Assembly (NCBI RefSeq): GCF_024171695.1
Contig: NZ_JAMTCF010000016.1
Location: 124,001-188,000 of the forward strand
From: Actinosynnema pretiosum
GTDB lineage: Bacteria; Actinomycetota; Actinomycetes; Mycobacteriales; Pseudonocardiaceae
Direction of reading: 5' to 3'
DNA: 64,000 nt
Shown: piece after piece, positions 43,778 to 52,842 of the stretch
Layout of the letters: each line of letters begins with the position of its first letter
How positions within the stretch are numbered: position 1 is the first letter of the stretch
The notes under the pieces: generated by a model
The model's database searches: none
Told to the model about the DNA's origin: nothing
What the model saw: only the letters and a program-made list of their open reading frames with translations
Position numbers and translations under genes: made by a program

Positions 43778-46327
43778 GTGTCTGAGTTCACGCCGAACGT
43801 TCCAGAGCGGCCGTTCTTGGATGGTCTGGAGCTCAAGTGGGCAGCTCGGTGGGAGGAGTCGGGGGTATACCGGTTCAACGCTCCCGGTGACCGCTCCGCC
43901 GTCTTCTCGATCGACACGCCGCCGCCGACCGTCAGCGGCTCGCTGCACGTGGGCCACGTGTTCTCCTACACGCACACCGATGTCGTCGCGCGCTTCCAGC
44001 GGATGCGGGGCAAGCACGTCTTCTACCCGATGGGGTGGGACGACAACGGGCTGCCGACCGAGCGACGGGTGCAGAACCACTTCGGCGTGCGGTGCGACCC
44101 GTCGCTGCCCTACGATCTCGACTGCACCTACCCGGAGCCGCTGAAGAAGAAGGGTGAGCGCCCGCTCGTCAACCTGTCCCGGCGCAACTTCGTCGAGCTG
44201 TGCGAGAAGTTGACCGAGGTGGACGAGCTCGCGTTTGAGGAGCTGTGGCGCAGGCTGGGCCTGTCGGTCGACTGGTCGATGACGTACATGACGATCAGCC
44301 GGCGCGTCCAGCGGCTTTCCCAGCTCGCGTTCCTCCGCCTGGTGCGGGACGGTGAGGCTTACCAGGCCGAGGCGCCGACGCTGTGGGATGTCGGTTTCCA
44401 GACCGCAGTCGCGCAGGCCGAGCTGGAGGACCGGGAGCACCCCGGCGCGTGGCACCGGATCTCGTTCCACGCCCCCGGCGGCGAGAAGGTCTTCATCGAG
44501 ACGACCCGGCCGGAGCTGCTGCCAGCGTGCGTCGCGCTGGTCGCGCACCCCGACGACGAGCGCTACCAGGAGCTGTTCGGCTCCACCGTGACCTCCCCGG
44601 TGTTCGGGGTGTCCGTGCCCGTGCTGCCCCACCCTGCGGCTGAGCAGGACCGGGGCGCCGGCATCGCGATGTGCTGCACGTTCGGCGACACGACCGACGT
44701 GCAGTGGTGGCGCGAGCTGAAGCTGCCCACCTGCACCATCATCGGCCGGGACGGGCGGATCCTGCCGGAAGCCCCGGCTGGCCTCGACAGCGCCGAGGGC
44801 CGCGAGGCGTACGCCGCGCTGGCCGGTGCGACCGTGCACACCGCCCGCGAGCGCGTGGTGGCGATGCTGCGCGAGTCCGGCGACCTGGACGGCGAGCCGC
44901 GCAAGGTGGTGCGGCCGGTCAAGTTCTACGAGAAGGGCGACAAGCCGCTGGAGATCGTGTCCAGCCGGCAGTGGTTCATCCGGTCCCTCTCGCACCAGGA
45001 CGCCCTGCTCGAACGCGGTGCAGAGCTGGAGTGGCACCCCACTTACATGAAGGCCCGCTACGACGACTGGGTGCGCGGCCTCAACAGCGACTGGCTGATC
45101 AGCCGCCAGCGGTTCTTCGGCGTCCCGTTCCCGGTGTGGTACCCGCTGGACGACGAGGGTGAGCCGGTCTACTCCGAGCCCATCATCCCCGACGAGGAGT
45201 CGTTGCCGGTCGACCCCTCCTCGGCCACCCCACCTGGGTACGACGATGAGCAGCGCGGTCGCCCAGGTGGCTTCGTCGGCGACCCGGACGTGATGGACAC
45301 GTGGGCGACGTCATCGCTCACCCCGCTGATTGTCTGCGGCTGGGAATCTGACCCCGAGCTGTTCGCGCAGACCTTCCCCATGGACCTGCGCCCCCAGGGC
45401 CACGACATCATCCGGACCTGGCTGTTCGCCACGGTGTTGCGCTCGTACCTGTCCGAGGGCGCGGTGCCGTGGCGGCACGCCGCGCTGTCCGGGTGGATCC
45501 TGGACCCGGACCGCAAGAAGATGAGCAAGTCCAAGGGGAACGTCGTCACCCCGATGCACCTGCTGGAGCAGTTCAGCGCCGACGCGGTGCGGTACTGGGC
45601 GGCCAGCGGCCGGCCGGGCACGGACACGGCGTTCGACGAAGGGCAGATGAAGATCGGCCGCAGGCTGGCTACCAAGCTGCTCAACGCGAGCAAGTTCGTG
45701 CTCAGCATCCCGGAGCCGGCGGCGGGCGCGGAGGTGACCGAACCGCTCGACCGCGCGGTGTTCGACCTGCTCGACGACGTGGTCGCCCAGGCCACGGCGG
45801 CGCTGGAGGCGTTCGAGTACACCACCGCGCTGGAGGTCACGGAGCGCTTCTTCTGGCTGTTCTGCGACGACTACCTCGAATTGGTCAAGCCCCGCGCCTA
45901 CGCCGACATCGGCGGCGACGCGGGTCACGAGTCCGCGCGGCTCGCGCTGCGCACCGCGCTGTCGACGCTGCTGCGGCTGTTCGCCCCGTTCGTCCCATAC
46001 GCCACCGAGGAAGCCTGGTCCTGGTGGCACACCGGGTCCGTGCACGCCGAGTCCTGGCCCACCACGGCTGGTGGCGACGCCGCGCCGTCGGTGGAGCTGG
46101 TGACCTTGGCGACCACGGCGATCAGCGCGGTGCGCAAGGCCAAGAGCGACGCAAAGCAGTCGATGCGGGCGTCTGTGGAGAAGGTCCGCGTGCTCGGCCC
46201 CCGCGATCAGCTCGACCGGATCGAGCTGATCGCCGACGACATCCGCGCGGCGGGCCACGTCGACGTGATCGAGTTCGAAGCCACGACCGAGCCGCTCCGC
46301 TTCGAGGTGACCCTGCCTGAATCGTGA
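43778..46327 (+). CDS. valS: Valyl-tRNA synthetase
   Basis: The 849-residue protein is a complete class I synthetase: PPPTVSGSLHVGH near residue 50 (the HIGH motif, here HVGH), the editing CP1 insert with ETTRPELLPACVAL near 240, DVMDTWATSSLTP near 505, and KKMSKSKGN near 582, then the anticodon-binding helices. The PPPTVSG form and the FYPMGWDDNGLPTERRVQN segment are typical of ValRS. It joins valine to tRNA-Val. It may be the only ValRS of the host, a product-resistant second copy, or a source of Val-tRNA for the LanB-like enzyme. It ends in a strong terminator, so it is a separate unit from the glycosyltransferase operon. The start is GTG at 43778. Confidence 0.93.
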   Translation: MSEFTPNVPERPFLDGLELKWAARWEESGVYRFNAPGDRSAVFSIDTPPPTVSGSLHVGHVFSYTHTDVVARFQRMRGKHVFYPMGWDDNGLPTERRVQNHFGVRCDPSLPYDLDCTYPEPLKKKGERPLVNLSRRNFVELCEKLTEVDELAFEELWRRLGLSVDWSMTYMTISRRVQRLSQLAFLRLVRDGEAYQAEAPTLWDVGFQTAVAQAELEDREHPGAWHRISFHAPGGEKVFIETTRPELLPACVALVAHPDDERYQELFGSTVTSPVFGVSVPVLPHPAAEQDRGAGIAMCCTFGDTTDVQWWRELKLPTCTIIGRDGRILPEAPAGLDSAEGREAYAALAGATVHTARERVVAMLRESGDLDGEPRKVVRPVKFYEKGDKPLEIVSSRQWFIRSLSHQDALLERGAELEWHPTYMKARYDDWVRGLNSDWLISRQRFFGVPFPVWYPLDDEGEPVYSEPIIPDEESLPVDPSSATPPGYDDEQRGRPGGFVGDPDVMDTWATSSLTPLIVCGWESDPELFAQTFPMDLRPQGHDIIRTWLFATVLRSYLSEGAVPWRHAALSGWILDPDRKKMSKSKGNVVTPMHLLEQFSADAVRYWAASGRPGTDTAFDEGQMKIGRRLATKLLNASKFVLSIPEPAAGAEVTEPLDRAVFDLLDDVVAQATAALEAFEYTTALEVTERFFWLFCDDYLELVKPRAYADIGGDAGHESARLALRTALSTLLRLFAPFVPYATEEAWSWWHTGSVHAESWPTTAGGDAAPSVELVTLATTAISAVRKAKSDAKQSMRASVEKVRVLGPRDQLDRIELIADDIRAAGHVDVIEFEATTEPLRFEVTLPES

Positions 46328-46343
46328 CCGACGGAATTGACGA

Positions 46344-46375
46344 CGCCTGTCCCGTTATCACGGGACAGGCGTTTT
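46344..46375 (+). terminator. Rho-independent terminator of valS
   Basis: A perfect 12-bp stem, CGCCTGTCCCGT (46344-46355) with ACGGGACAGGCG (46360-46371), closes a TATC tetraloop and is followed by TTTT. It starts 16 bp after the valS stop. Confidence 0.92.
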
Positions 46376-46410
46376 CCGGTTTTGTGGTGGATCCGGTACA
46401 AGTGATCTCC

Positions 46411-46416
46411 TAGGCT
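46411..46416 (+). promoter_or_regulatory. Putative -10 box (TAGGCT) of a leaderless tailoring operon
   Basis: TAGGCT ends 8 bp before the GTG start of the glycosyltransferase and just after the valS terminator. Transcription would begin at or next to the start codon, and no ribosome site fits, so a leaderless message is likely. Confidence 0.5.
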
Positions 46417-46424
46417 CAGCCGAT

Positions 46425-47681
46425 GTGGGCTACTCGCGGAATTCAGCCGATCCTGGTCCTCGGCTGCGGATTTTGTGCACCACGCAGCCCGCACCGAGTC
46501 ACTTCCACCCCGTGGTGCCATTGTTGAGAGAATTGACCGGGCGCGGGCACGAAGTGGTTGTCGCCTCGGCCAGTTCGTTCGCCGGTGCGATCGCCTCAGC
46601 CGGTTTTCGCCCGCACGCCGTCGGACTCGATTTCCGGGTGGGCGAGGAAGCACGCCTGGTTCCCGACCTGGCCGCGGCCAGGGAACGGCGGGACGACGCT
46701 TTTCCCTACACCCGGCGCGTGCTTGTCGAGACGCTGGGAGCGGCGGCCGTCGCCGACGTGCTCGCCCTTGCCTCGTCGTGGCGGCCGGACGTCGTGCTCC
46801 GTGACCCGGTCGAGTTCGCCAGCCTGGCCGTCGCCGAGGCGCTCGGGCTGCCGCACGCCACGGGGCGCGAGAACCGCTTCCTATCGTCGGCGGCGTGGGC
46901 GGCTGAGCTGGGGGACTCGCTCCAGCACCTCGGGCAGCGGGCCGGGATCGACGACCTGGGGGTGCACCGGCTCTACCGGTACCTGGGGCTCGCGCCGGTG
47001 TCGCCGCGCTTCGCCCTGGTCCGCACTGGACGCCCGCCCGCGCGGGAGTTCGGCACGCACGTGCACCCCACCACGCGGTTCACCCGGCCGGAGTCGCCGG
47101 ACGCGCACGCCGGTCCCGGCCGCGCGAGCGGCGGAGGTTCGCCGCGGGTGCTCGCCAGCTTCGGCACGGTGTTCGTGACGCCGGACTTGGTGGACGCGTT
47201 GCTGGGCGCTGCTGAGCGGAACGATTGGCAGGTGCTCGTCACGGAGGTCGCGCCTGACCGCTCCGTGCCGCGGAACGTCCGCTTCATCGGGTATACCCCG
47301 CTGTCCCAAGTGCTCCCGTCGTGCGACGCGGTGCTCACCCTCGGCGGTCTGGGAACCGTGATGGCCGCGCTGACCCACGGACTCCCGGTGGTGGTGGCCC
47401 CAGTCAACGCGGACCAGCCCGTCAATGCGGCCAGGTGCGAAGCCCTCGGCGTCGGGGTGCGGGTCTCACCGTCGACGACGGCTGCTGTGTTGGCGGACGC
47501 CGTCAACGCGGTCCTGACGAACCCGTCGTTCGCCGCGCGGGCTCGTGCCGAGCGGGCCGAGATGGAGAAACTGCCCGGCGCCAGCGCGGCCGCGACGTTG
47601 GTGGAGACCGTCGCGAGGACGCGTCGGCCGGTGCCGGGCGCAGCTTCCGACCTGGTGACTGGAGAACGCGATGCCTGCTGA
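46425..47681 (+). CDS. GT1-family glycosyltransferase
   Basis: The 418-residue protein has the two-domain GT-B layout of macrolide/glycopeptide-type glycosyltransferases. The N-terminal acceptor domain contains PAPSHFHPVVPLLRELTGRGHEV near residue 25. The C-terminal donor domain contains VRFIGYTPLSQVLPSCDAVL near 285 and LTLGGLGTVMAALTHGLPVVVAP near 305, with DQPVN for the sugar nucleotide. The usual HGG of this loop reads LGG, so the phosphate-binding His is missing or shifted. It should attach an activated deoxysugar or hexose to the product; no sugar-biosynthesis gene is in the window. The GTG start follows a -10 box directly. It overlaps the P450 gene by 11 bp. Confidence 0.87.
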   Translation: MGYSRNSADPGPRLRILCTTQPAPSHFHPVVPLLRELTGRGHEVVVASASSFAGAIASAGFRPHAVGLDFRVGEEARLVPDLAAARERRDDAFPYTRRVLVETLGAAAVADVLALASSWRPDVVLRDPVEFASLAVAEALGLPHATGRENRFLSSAAWAAELGDSLQHLGQRAGIDDLGVHRLYRYLGLAPVSPRFALVRTGRPPAREFGTHVHPTTRFTRPESPDAHAGPGRASGGGSPRVLASFGTVFVTPDLVDALLGAAERNDWQVLVTEVAPDRSVPRNVRFIGYTPLSQVLPSCDAVLTLGGLGTVMAALTHGLPVVVAPVNADQPVNAARCEALGVGVRVSPSTTAAVLADAVNAVLTNPSFAARARAERAEMEKLPGASAAATLVETVARTRRPVPGAASDLVTGERDAC

Positions 47682-48957
47682 ACGTACGCTCTGGCCCTCG
47701 GCTTTCGACCCGCCGCGTTCGGACGCCTTCGCGCGGCTGTTCCTCAGCACGGGCTTCGTAGAGGACCCGTACCCGCTGTACGAGTCGCTGCGCGACAGCG
47801 GCGCCGTCGTGCGGGTCGACCGGCGCACATGGGTGCTGACGGGGTACGAGGACGGTGCGCGGGTGCTGCGCGACCCGCGCTTCGTCAACGACGTCGAAGC
47901 GGTCGCCGTTGCCAAGGGTGGCCCGGACTGGGCGGCGCACCCCGCGATCGTGATGCTGACCAAGATGCTGCTGATGGCCAACCAGCCCCGGCACGCACGG
48001 TTGCGCCAGAGGGTGAACTGGTCCTTCGCCGCCAACCGGGTCACCGCGCTGTCACCGGTGGTCGACACGGCCGTCGACGCCCTCCTGACCGACCTCCTAG
48101 AGGTGGGCGAGGCGGATTTCGTCACCGATTTCGCGGATGTCCTGCCGATGCGCGTCATCCACCACCTGCTCGGCATCGACGAGCACGCCGGCATGGACCT
48201 GCGCGAGCCCACCCGCACCTTCAACACGCTGTTCGAGCGCGGCGTGACGGCGGACCAGCTGCGTGCCGCGGACCTGGCGGTCTGTGCGATCACCGACTAC
48301 GTGACCGACCTCCTGGCGGAGAAGCGACGGCGTCCCGGCCCGGACCTCGCCTCGGACCTGGTGCGGGCGGCCGACTCCGGCGAGCTGGCGGATGAGGAGC
48401 TGGTCCCGCTCGTCTTCCAGATCTACAACGCCAGCTACCAGACGACGATGAGCCTGCTCGGCAACGGGCTGCACCTGCTGCTGCGACACCCCTGGCAGTT
48501 TCGCCGGCTCCGCCGCGACCCGTCGCTGGCGGCGTCCGCCGTCGCGGAGTTCCTCCGCTACGACCCGCCCGTCCAGAGCACCGGTCGGCATGCCGCAGTG
48601 GACCTTGACCTCGGTGGCGAGCGCATCAGCCGGGGCGACATCGCGGTCGTGGTTATCGGGGCGGCCAACCGCGACCCGCGTCGCTACCCCGACCCGCACG
48701 GCCTGGACATCGGCCGCAGCGGCCCCGGCTCGCTGAGCTTCGGCTACGGGCCGCACTACTGCCTAGGCGCGGCCATCGCCACCATGCAGGGGGTGGCCGC
48801 GTTCACCGCGCTGGCCCGCCACGACGTCCACGTCGAGCCCGCCGGGCGGCCGCTGCGGCTCGCTGGCTCGAACATGCGGGGCCTGGCCTCGCTGCCTGTG
48901 TCCGTTTCGCACCGGCTGGCTGGTGCGGGCCCGGTCCCGGTGGAGGACCGAGCATGA
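47671..48957 (+). CDS. Cytochrome P450
   Basis: The 428-residue protein has the K-helix ExxR (EFLR near residue 292), the PERF-like region and the heme loop FGYGPHYCLGA near 357, with the Cys ligand near 364. The I-helix reads YNASYQTTMSL near 251, where most bacterial P450s have AGxE/DTT. The acidic residue is therefore Gln and the Gly is Ser, as is seen in some P450s with altered proton delivery or carrier-bound substrates. Expected role is oxidation of the scaffold or of a carrier-bound amino acid, using electrons from a ferredoxin not encoded here. ATG 47671 lies inside the end of the glycosyltransferase gene and the stop overlaps the next ATG. Confidence 0.93.
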   Translation: MPAERTLWPSAFDPPRSDAFARLFLSTGFVEDPYPLYESLRDSGAVVRVDRRTWVLTGYEDGARVLRDPRFVNDVEAVAVAKGGPDWAAHPAIVMLTKMLLMANQPRHARLRQRVNWSFAANRVTALSPVVDTAVDALLTDLLEVGEADFVTDFADVLPMRVIHHLLGIDEHAGMDLREPTRTFNTLFERGVTADQLRAADLAVCAITDYVTDLLAEKRRRPGPDLASDLVRAADSGELADEELVPLVFQIYNASYQTTMSLLGNGLHLLLRHPWQFRRLRRDPSLAASAVAEFLRYDPPVQSTGRHAAVDLDLGGERISRGDIAVVVIGAANRDPRRYPDPHGLDIGRSGPGSLSFGYGPHYCLGAAIATMQGVAAFTALARHDVHVEPAGRPLRLAGSNMRGLASLPVSVSHRLAGAGPVPVEDRA

Positions 48958-49934
48958 CGCCGCGCTGCTCGGTGCTCGTGCCGACCTACTCCGCTGCGGC
49001 CCTCCTGCACGAGTGCCTCACCGCGCTGCTGACCGACCTCGGCGGGCGCCCGGACGTGGAGGTGGTGGTGTCCGACGACGGCTCCACCGACGACACGCCT
49101 GCGGTGCTCGAAGCCTTCGCACCGCACGTCAGGGTCGTGCGCAGCGCGGAGAACCTGGGGTTCGCCCAGGCCTGCAACGCGGCGGCCGCCGTGGCGCGGG
49201 GCGAACTCCTCCTGTTCTACAACAACGACCTCCTGCCGCAGGCCGGCTGGCTGGACGAGCTGCTGCGGTACGCGCACGGCACGCCGGAGGCGGCCGTGAT
49301 CGGCAGCAAGCTGCTCTTCCCAGACGGCCGCGTCCAGCACGCCGGTGTGGTCGTCTGCTCCGACGGCTACCCGCGACACGTCTACGCCGGGTTCCCGGCC
49401 GAGGCCGAGGTGACCAACCGTTCCGGCCCGGTCCGCATCGTCACCGGCGCCTGCCTGCTCACGCCCGCGTCGTGGTTCCGCGGGCTCGGCGGCTTCGACC
49501 ACCGGTACCGCAACGGGTACGAGGACGTCGACTACTGCCTGCGCGCTGCCGAGGCCGGCGGGGAGGTCCACTACTGCCACCGCAGCGTGCTCACACACCT
49601 GGTCTCGGCCAGCCGGGAGCACCGGGTGGCCGAGTTCGCCGAGACGGAACGGGAGTTCGTGCGGCGTTGGGGCCAGCTGCCGGCCGACGACTTCGCTCGT
49701 TACGTCGACGACGGTTTGATACGGGTGAATTATGGTCGGACATTCCCGTTCGAACTGGACGTTGCCCCGGTGCTCGCTGCGGTGAAAAATTCCGGCGAGC
49801 AGAGCGCGAAAACCTTCGAACTACTCTCCCAGGAACTGCACGAGTTGAGGCGGGATAATGTCCGGCTGCGGTTGAGGCTGGCCGAACTCGGTCACGCCGG
49901 ACCGCAGCCGGAGCGCGCTGCGAACACATTCTAG
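48954..49934 (+). CDS. GT2-family glycosyltransferase
   Basis: The 326-residue protein has the GT-A features of family 2: VLVPTYSAA at the N-terminus, VVVSDDGSTDDT near 38, a DxD-like YNNDLLPQ near 87, GACLLTPASWFRGLGGFD near 165 and YEDVDYCLRA near 185, with the catalytic acidic pair. It resembles rhamnosyl- and N-glycosyltransferases of cell-surface pathways more than natural-product GT1 enzymes. The last 60 residues form a predicted coiled coil (ELLSQELHELRRDN) encoded by less GC-rich DNA. It overlaps the P450 by ATGA. It would add a second sugar or extend the first. Confidence 0.88.
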   Translation: MTPRCSVLVPTYSAAALLHECLTALLTDLGGRPDVEVVVSDDGSTDDTPAVLEAFAPHVRVVRSAENLGFAQACNAAAAVARGELLLFYNNDLLPQAGWLDELLRYAHGTPEAAVIGSKLLFPDGRVQHAGVVVCSDGYPRHVYAGFPAEAEVTNRSGPVRIVTGACLLTPASWFRGLGGFDHRYRNGYEDVDYCLRAAEAGGEVHYCHRSVLTHLVSASREHRVAEFAETEREFVRRWGQLPADDFARYVDDGLIRVNYGRTFPFELDVAPVLAAVKNSGEQSAKTFELLSQELHELRRDNVRLRLRLAELGHAGPQPERAANTF

Positions 49935-49976
49935 CCGACTGAGCGGAAGACCGCGCGTAACGCGATCTGGGGACAG

Positions 49977-51695
49977 ATGCTCTCGGTATTCGAGCGCATA
50001 AGCTCGAACAAAGCGAAAGTGGGAGGGGCTTTGATCGTTCTCGGTATCAGCGGTGGGCTGGGGCACGACGCGGCAGCCGGGCTCGTGATCGACGGCGAGG
50101 TCGTCGCCTGTGCCGAGGAGGAGCGGTTCGTCCGGCGGAAGCACGCCTACGGGCTGACGCCGGCGAACGCCGCGATGTACTGCCTCGACTACGCCGGTAT
50201 CACTATGGCCGACATCGACTGCCTCGCGGTGAGCTGGGACCCCAGGCACCGGCACCCGGACTGGCCGACTACCCTGCACGAACGGCTGCTGGGGCACCCG
50301 TTCTTCGCTGGCTCCCCCAGGCCGGCGGTCCAGGTCGTCGGCCACGCCAGGGCGCATGCCGCAGCCGCCTTCTCCTGCTCCGGCTTCACCGATGCCGCGG
50401 TACTCACCGTGGACGGCCAGGGCGACGCCGTGTCCACCACGCTCGGCCGGGGATCGGGCACCGAGCTGACCGCCGACGCATCCTTCGGCATCCGCGACTC
50501 GCTCGGGTTCTTCTACCTGGCCCTCACCAACTACCTTGGGTTCGAACTGGGTGAGGAGGGCAAGGTGATGGGCCTCGCGTCCTACACCACTCCGACCTCG
50601 ACGCCGAACCCGTTCGAACTCACCGGCGACGGCTACCGCAGCCCACTCGACGTGGCAGCGGCGGACTCCGACCACGACACCTACCGCGCCGTCGTCGGCG
50701 GCTGGAAGCAGTGGTTCACCGACCGGTTCGGACCGCCGGCCATCCCGACCTACCGCGTCGACCCGATCCGCGGACGGGCCCGCGTGGACCTGACCCTCGC
50801 ACCGCACCACTACGAAGCCGCGGCGGCAGGGCAGGCCGAGCTCGAACGCGTGCTGCTGCACCTGGTGGAGCTGGCGGTGGCCGGGACCGGGGTGCGCGAC
50901 CTCGTCATCGGCGGCGGGGTTGGGCTTAACTGCACGGCGAACGGCGTCGTCGAGCGTTCCGGCCTGGTCGACCGCCTGTACGTCTTCCCGGCCAGCGGGG
51001 ACGCTGGCACCGGTCTCGGCGCCGCCCTCGCGGTGGCCGCTGAGAACGGAGAACGGCCGAAGGCCGCGATCGAGACCGCCGCCTTCGGCCCGGAGTTCGC
51101 CGACGCGGACATCGCGGCGCTGCTCCACGAGCTTGACCTGCCCTCCTGCGAGGCCACGGACGTGGCGGCGGACACGGCTGCGCTCCTGGACCGCGGCATG
51201 GTGGTCGGCTGGGTGCAGGGCCGGATGGAGATCGGCCCGCGTGCCCTGGGGAACCGGTCGATCCTCGCGCTTCCCCGTGAGCGGCGGGTTCACACCGCAG
51301 TCAACAACATCAAGGGACGGGAGCAGTGGCGGCCACTCGCGCCGTCGATCCTCGCGGCCGACGCCGACCGGTACGTGACCGCGGCGGGGCGGGCCCCGTT
51401 CATGCTGACAGCCTGCCAGGTCACTGACCGGGCGCGCGAAGAGGTGCCTGCGGTCGTGCACGTCGACGGGTCGTGCCGGCCGCAGCTGGTGCGCGAGGAG
51501 ACCAACGCCTGCTACGCCGGGCTGCTCGACGCCGTCACCGCCGCCACCGGCACGCCGGTGGTGTTGAACACCTCGTTCAACCAGGCCGGGGAACCACTCG
51601 TATGCGGCCCGCACGACGCGATCCGCTCTTTCTTCGCCTCGGGCCTCGACGCGCTGGTGATGGGCAACTCGATCGTCACCAAACGACCCACCTGA
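49977..51695 (+). CDS. O-carbamoyltransferase (NodU/CmcH/TobZ family), copy 1
   Basis: The 572-residue protein begins the family pattern with LIVLGISGGLGHDAAAGL near residue 19. It has the HARAHAAAAF metal/ATP site near 122, GEEGKVMGLASY near 190 and the C-terminal GRMEIGPRALGNRSIL and VVLNTSFNQAGEPLV segments. Enzymes of this family make carbamoyl-adenylate from carbamoyl phosphate and ATP and move the carbamoyl group to a hydroxyl of an antibiotic or its sugar. ATG 49977 follows GGGGAC, but TTG at 50031 has GGGAGG just before it and would start right at the conserved region, so the true start may be 18 codons later. A small hairpin CGAGC...GCTCG lies between the two candidates. Confidence 0.92.
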   Translation: MLSVFERISSNKAKVGGALIVLGISGGLGHDAAAGLVIDGEVVACAEEERFVRRKHAYGLTPANAAMYCLDYAGITMADIDCLAVSWDPRHRHPDWPTTLHERLLGHPFFAGSPRPAVQVVGHARAHAAAAFSCSGFTDAAVLTVDGQGDAVSTTLGRGSGTELTADASFGIRDSLGFFYLALTNYLGFELGEEGKVMGLASYTTPTSTPNPFELTGDGYRSPLDVAAADSDHDTYRAVVGGWKQWFTDRFGPPAIPTYRVDPIRGRARVDLTLAPHHYEAAAAGQAELERVLLHLVELAVAGTGVRDLVIGGGVGLNCTANGVVERSGLVDRLYVFPASGDAGTGLGAALAVAAENGERPKAAIETAAFGPEFADADIAALLHELDLPSCEATDVAADTAALLDRGMVVGWVQGRMEIGPRALGNRSILALPRERRVHTAVNNIKGREQWRPLAPSILAADADRYVTAAGRAPFMLTACQVTDRAREEVPAVVHVDGSCRPQLVREETNACYAGLLDAVTAATGTPVVLNTSFNQAGEPLVCGPHDAIRSFFASGLDALVMGNSIVTKRPT

Positions 51696-51708
51696 AGGAG
51701 AGCGTGCG

Positions 51709-52842
51709 ATGGTCGACGAAGTCGACGCCAACCACGTCCGGATCTACGACACGACCTTGCGCGACGGGGCCCAGATGCCGGGTGTTGCGTTCAGCAGGCA
51801 GCAGCAGGTCGACATCGCCGCGGCATTGGACGAGCTGGGCGTGGACGAGATCGAGATCGGGTTCGCCGCCTCGGGGCCACAACACCGCGCGGACATGGCG
51901 GCGGTCGTGGGCTCCGGGCTGCGGGCACGAACGCTGTCGTTGGCCCGTCCCCTCCGCCCGGATCTCGACGCGGCGGAGGAGGCCGGTGTCGACGGGGTGA
52001 TCATCTTCACCGCGCTGTCGGACATCCACTTGCGGCACAAGCTGCGCATGGAGTACCAGCAGGCCCTCGACCAGGCGTGCGAGGCGGTCGAGCATGCGCT
52101 GGGCAAGGGGCTGTTCGTCCAGGTCTCGCTGGAGGACGGCACCAGGACACCGCTGGACCGGCTGGAGGCGTCGGCCAAGTCCCTGGTGGAGGCTGGCGCG
52201 CAGCGGATCGGGCTGGCTGACACCGTCGGCGTCGGCACGCCCGAGCTGATGGTCTGGATCGTCGGGACCCTGACCCGGACCGTCGACGTGCCGATCTCGG
52301 TGCACTGCCACGACGACTTCGGGCTCGCGACCGCGAACACGGTCGCTGCGGTGCTGCACGGGGCGAGCGTCATCTCCACGACCACGACAGGTATCGGCGA
52401 GCGGTCCGGGAACGCGTCCACCGAGCAGTGCGCGCTCGCGCTGACCGTGCTGCACGGCAGGACGACCAGCCTGCGCCTCGACCGGATCGCGGAGGTCTGC
52501 CGGCTGGTCGCGGAGTCCTCCGGGATCGCGATCCGGGCGAACAGCCCGGTCGTCGGGGCGAACACCTTCCTGCACGAGTCCGGCATCCACGTCGCCGCGA
52601 TGCTGCGCGAGCCGAGTTGTTACGAACCGTACGATCCCGCTCTGGTCGGCGCGCGCCGGGCGTACGTGCTCGGCAAGACCAGCGGCAGGGCCGCGCTGCT
52701 GCACCTCGCCGGGCGGGACCACGGGGATCTCGACGACGAGACCTGCCGCCGGGTGCTCGACGAGATCAAGGGCCATGCGGAGCGACGGGACACGATCGAC
52801 TCCGAGCTGGTCTCCCGGATTATCGAGAGGAACCTGCGATGA
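51709..52842 (+). CDS. Homocitrate synthase / isopropylmalate synthase-like enzyme without regulatory domain
   Basis: The 377-residue protein has the DRE-TIM catalytic motifs YDTTLRDGAQMPG near residue 12 and HCHDDFGLATAN near 200, and a short C-terminal lyase-accessory region (HESGIHV near 285). It lacks the roughly 130-residue leucine-sensing domain of LeuA, as in NifV-type homocitrate synthases, so it would not be inhibited by leucine. It condenses acetyl-CoA with a 2-oxo acid. With the two homoaconitase subunits just downstream and the homoisocitrate-dehydrogenase-like enzyme at 61213, 2-oxoglutarate to 2-oxoadipate is the best guess. Citramalate or alkylmalate chemistry is possible too. 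ATG 51709 has AAGGAG upstream; the stop overlaps the next ATG. Confidence 0.88.
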   Translation: MVDEVDANHVRIYDTTLRDGAQMPGVAFSRQQQVDIAAALDELGVDEIEIGFAASGPQHRADMAAVVGSGLRARTLSLARPLRPDLDAAEEAGVDGVIIFTALSDIHLRHKLRMEYQQALDQACEAVEHALGKGLFVQVSLEDGTRTPLDRLEASAKSLVEAGAQRIGLADTVGVGTPELMVWIVGTLTRTVDVPISVHCHDDFGLATANTVAAVLHGASVISTTTTGIGERSGNASTEQCALALTVLHGRTTSLRLDRIAEVCRLVAESSGIAIRANSPVVGANTFLHESGIHVAAMLREPSCYEPYDPALVGARRAYVLGKTSGRAALLHLAGRDHGDLDDETCRRVLDEIKGHAERRDTIDSELVSRIIERNLR

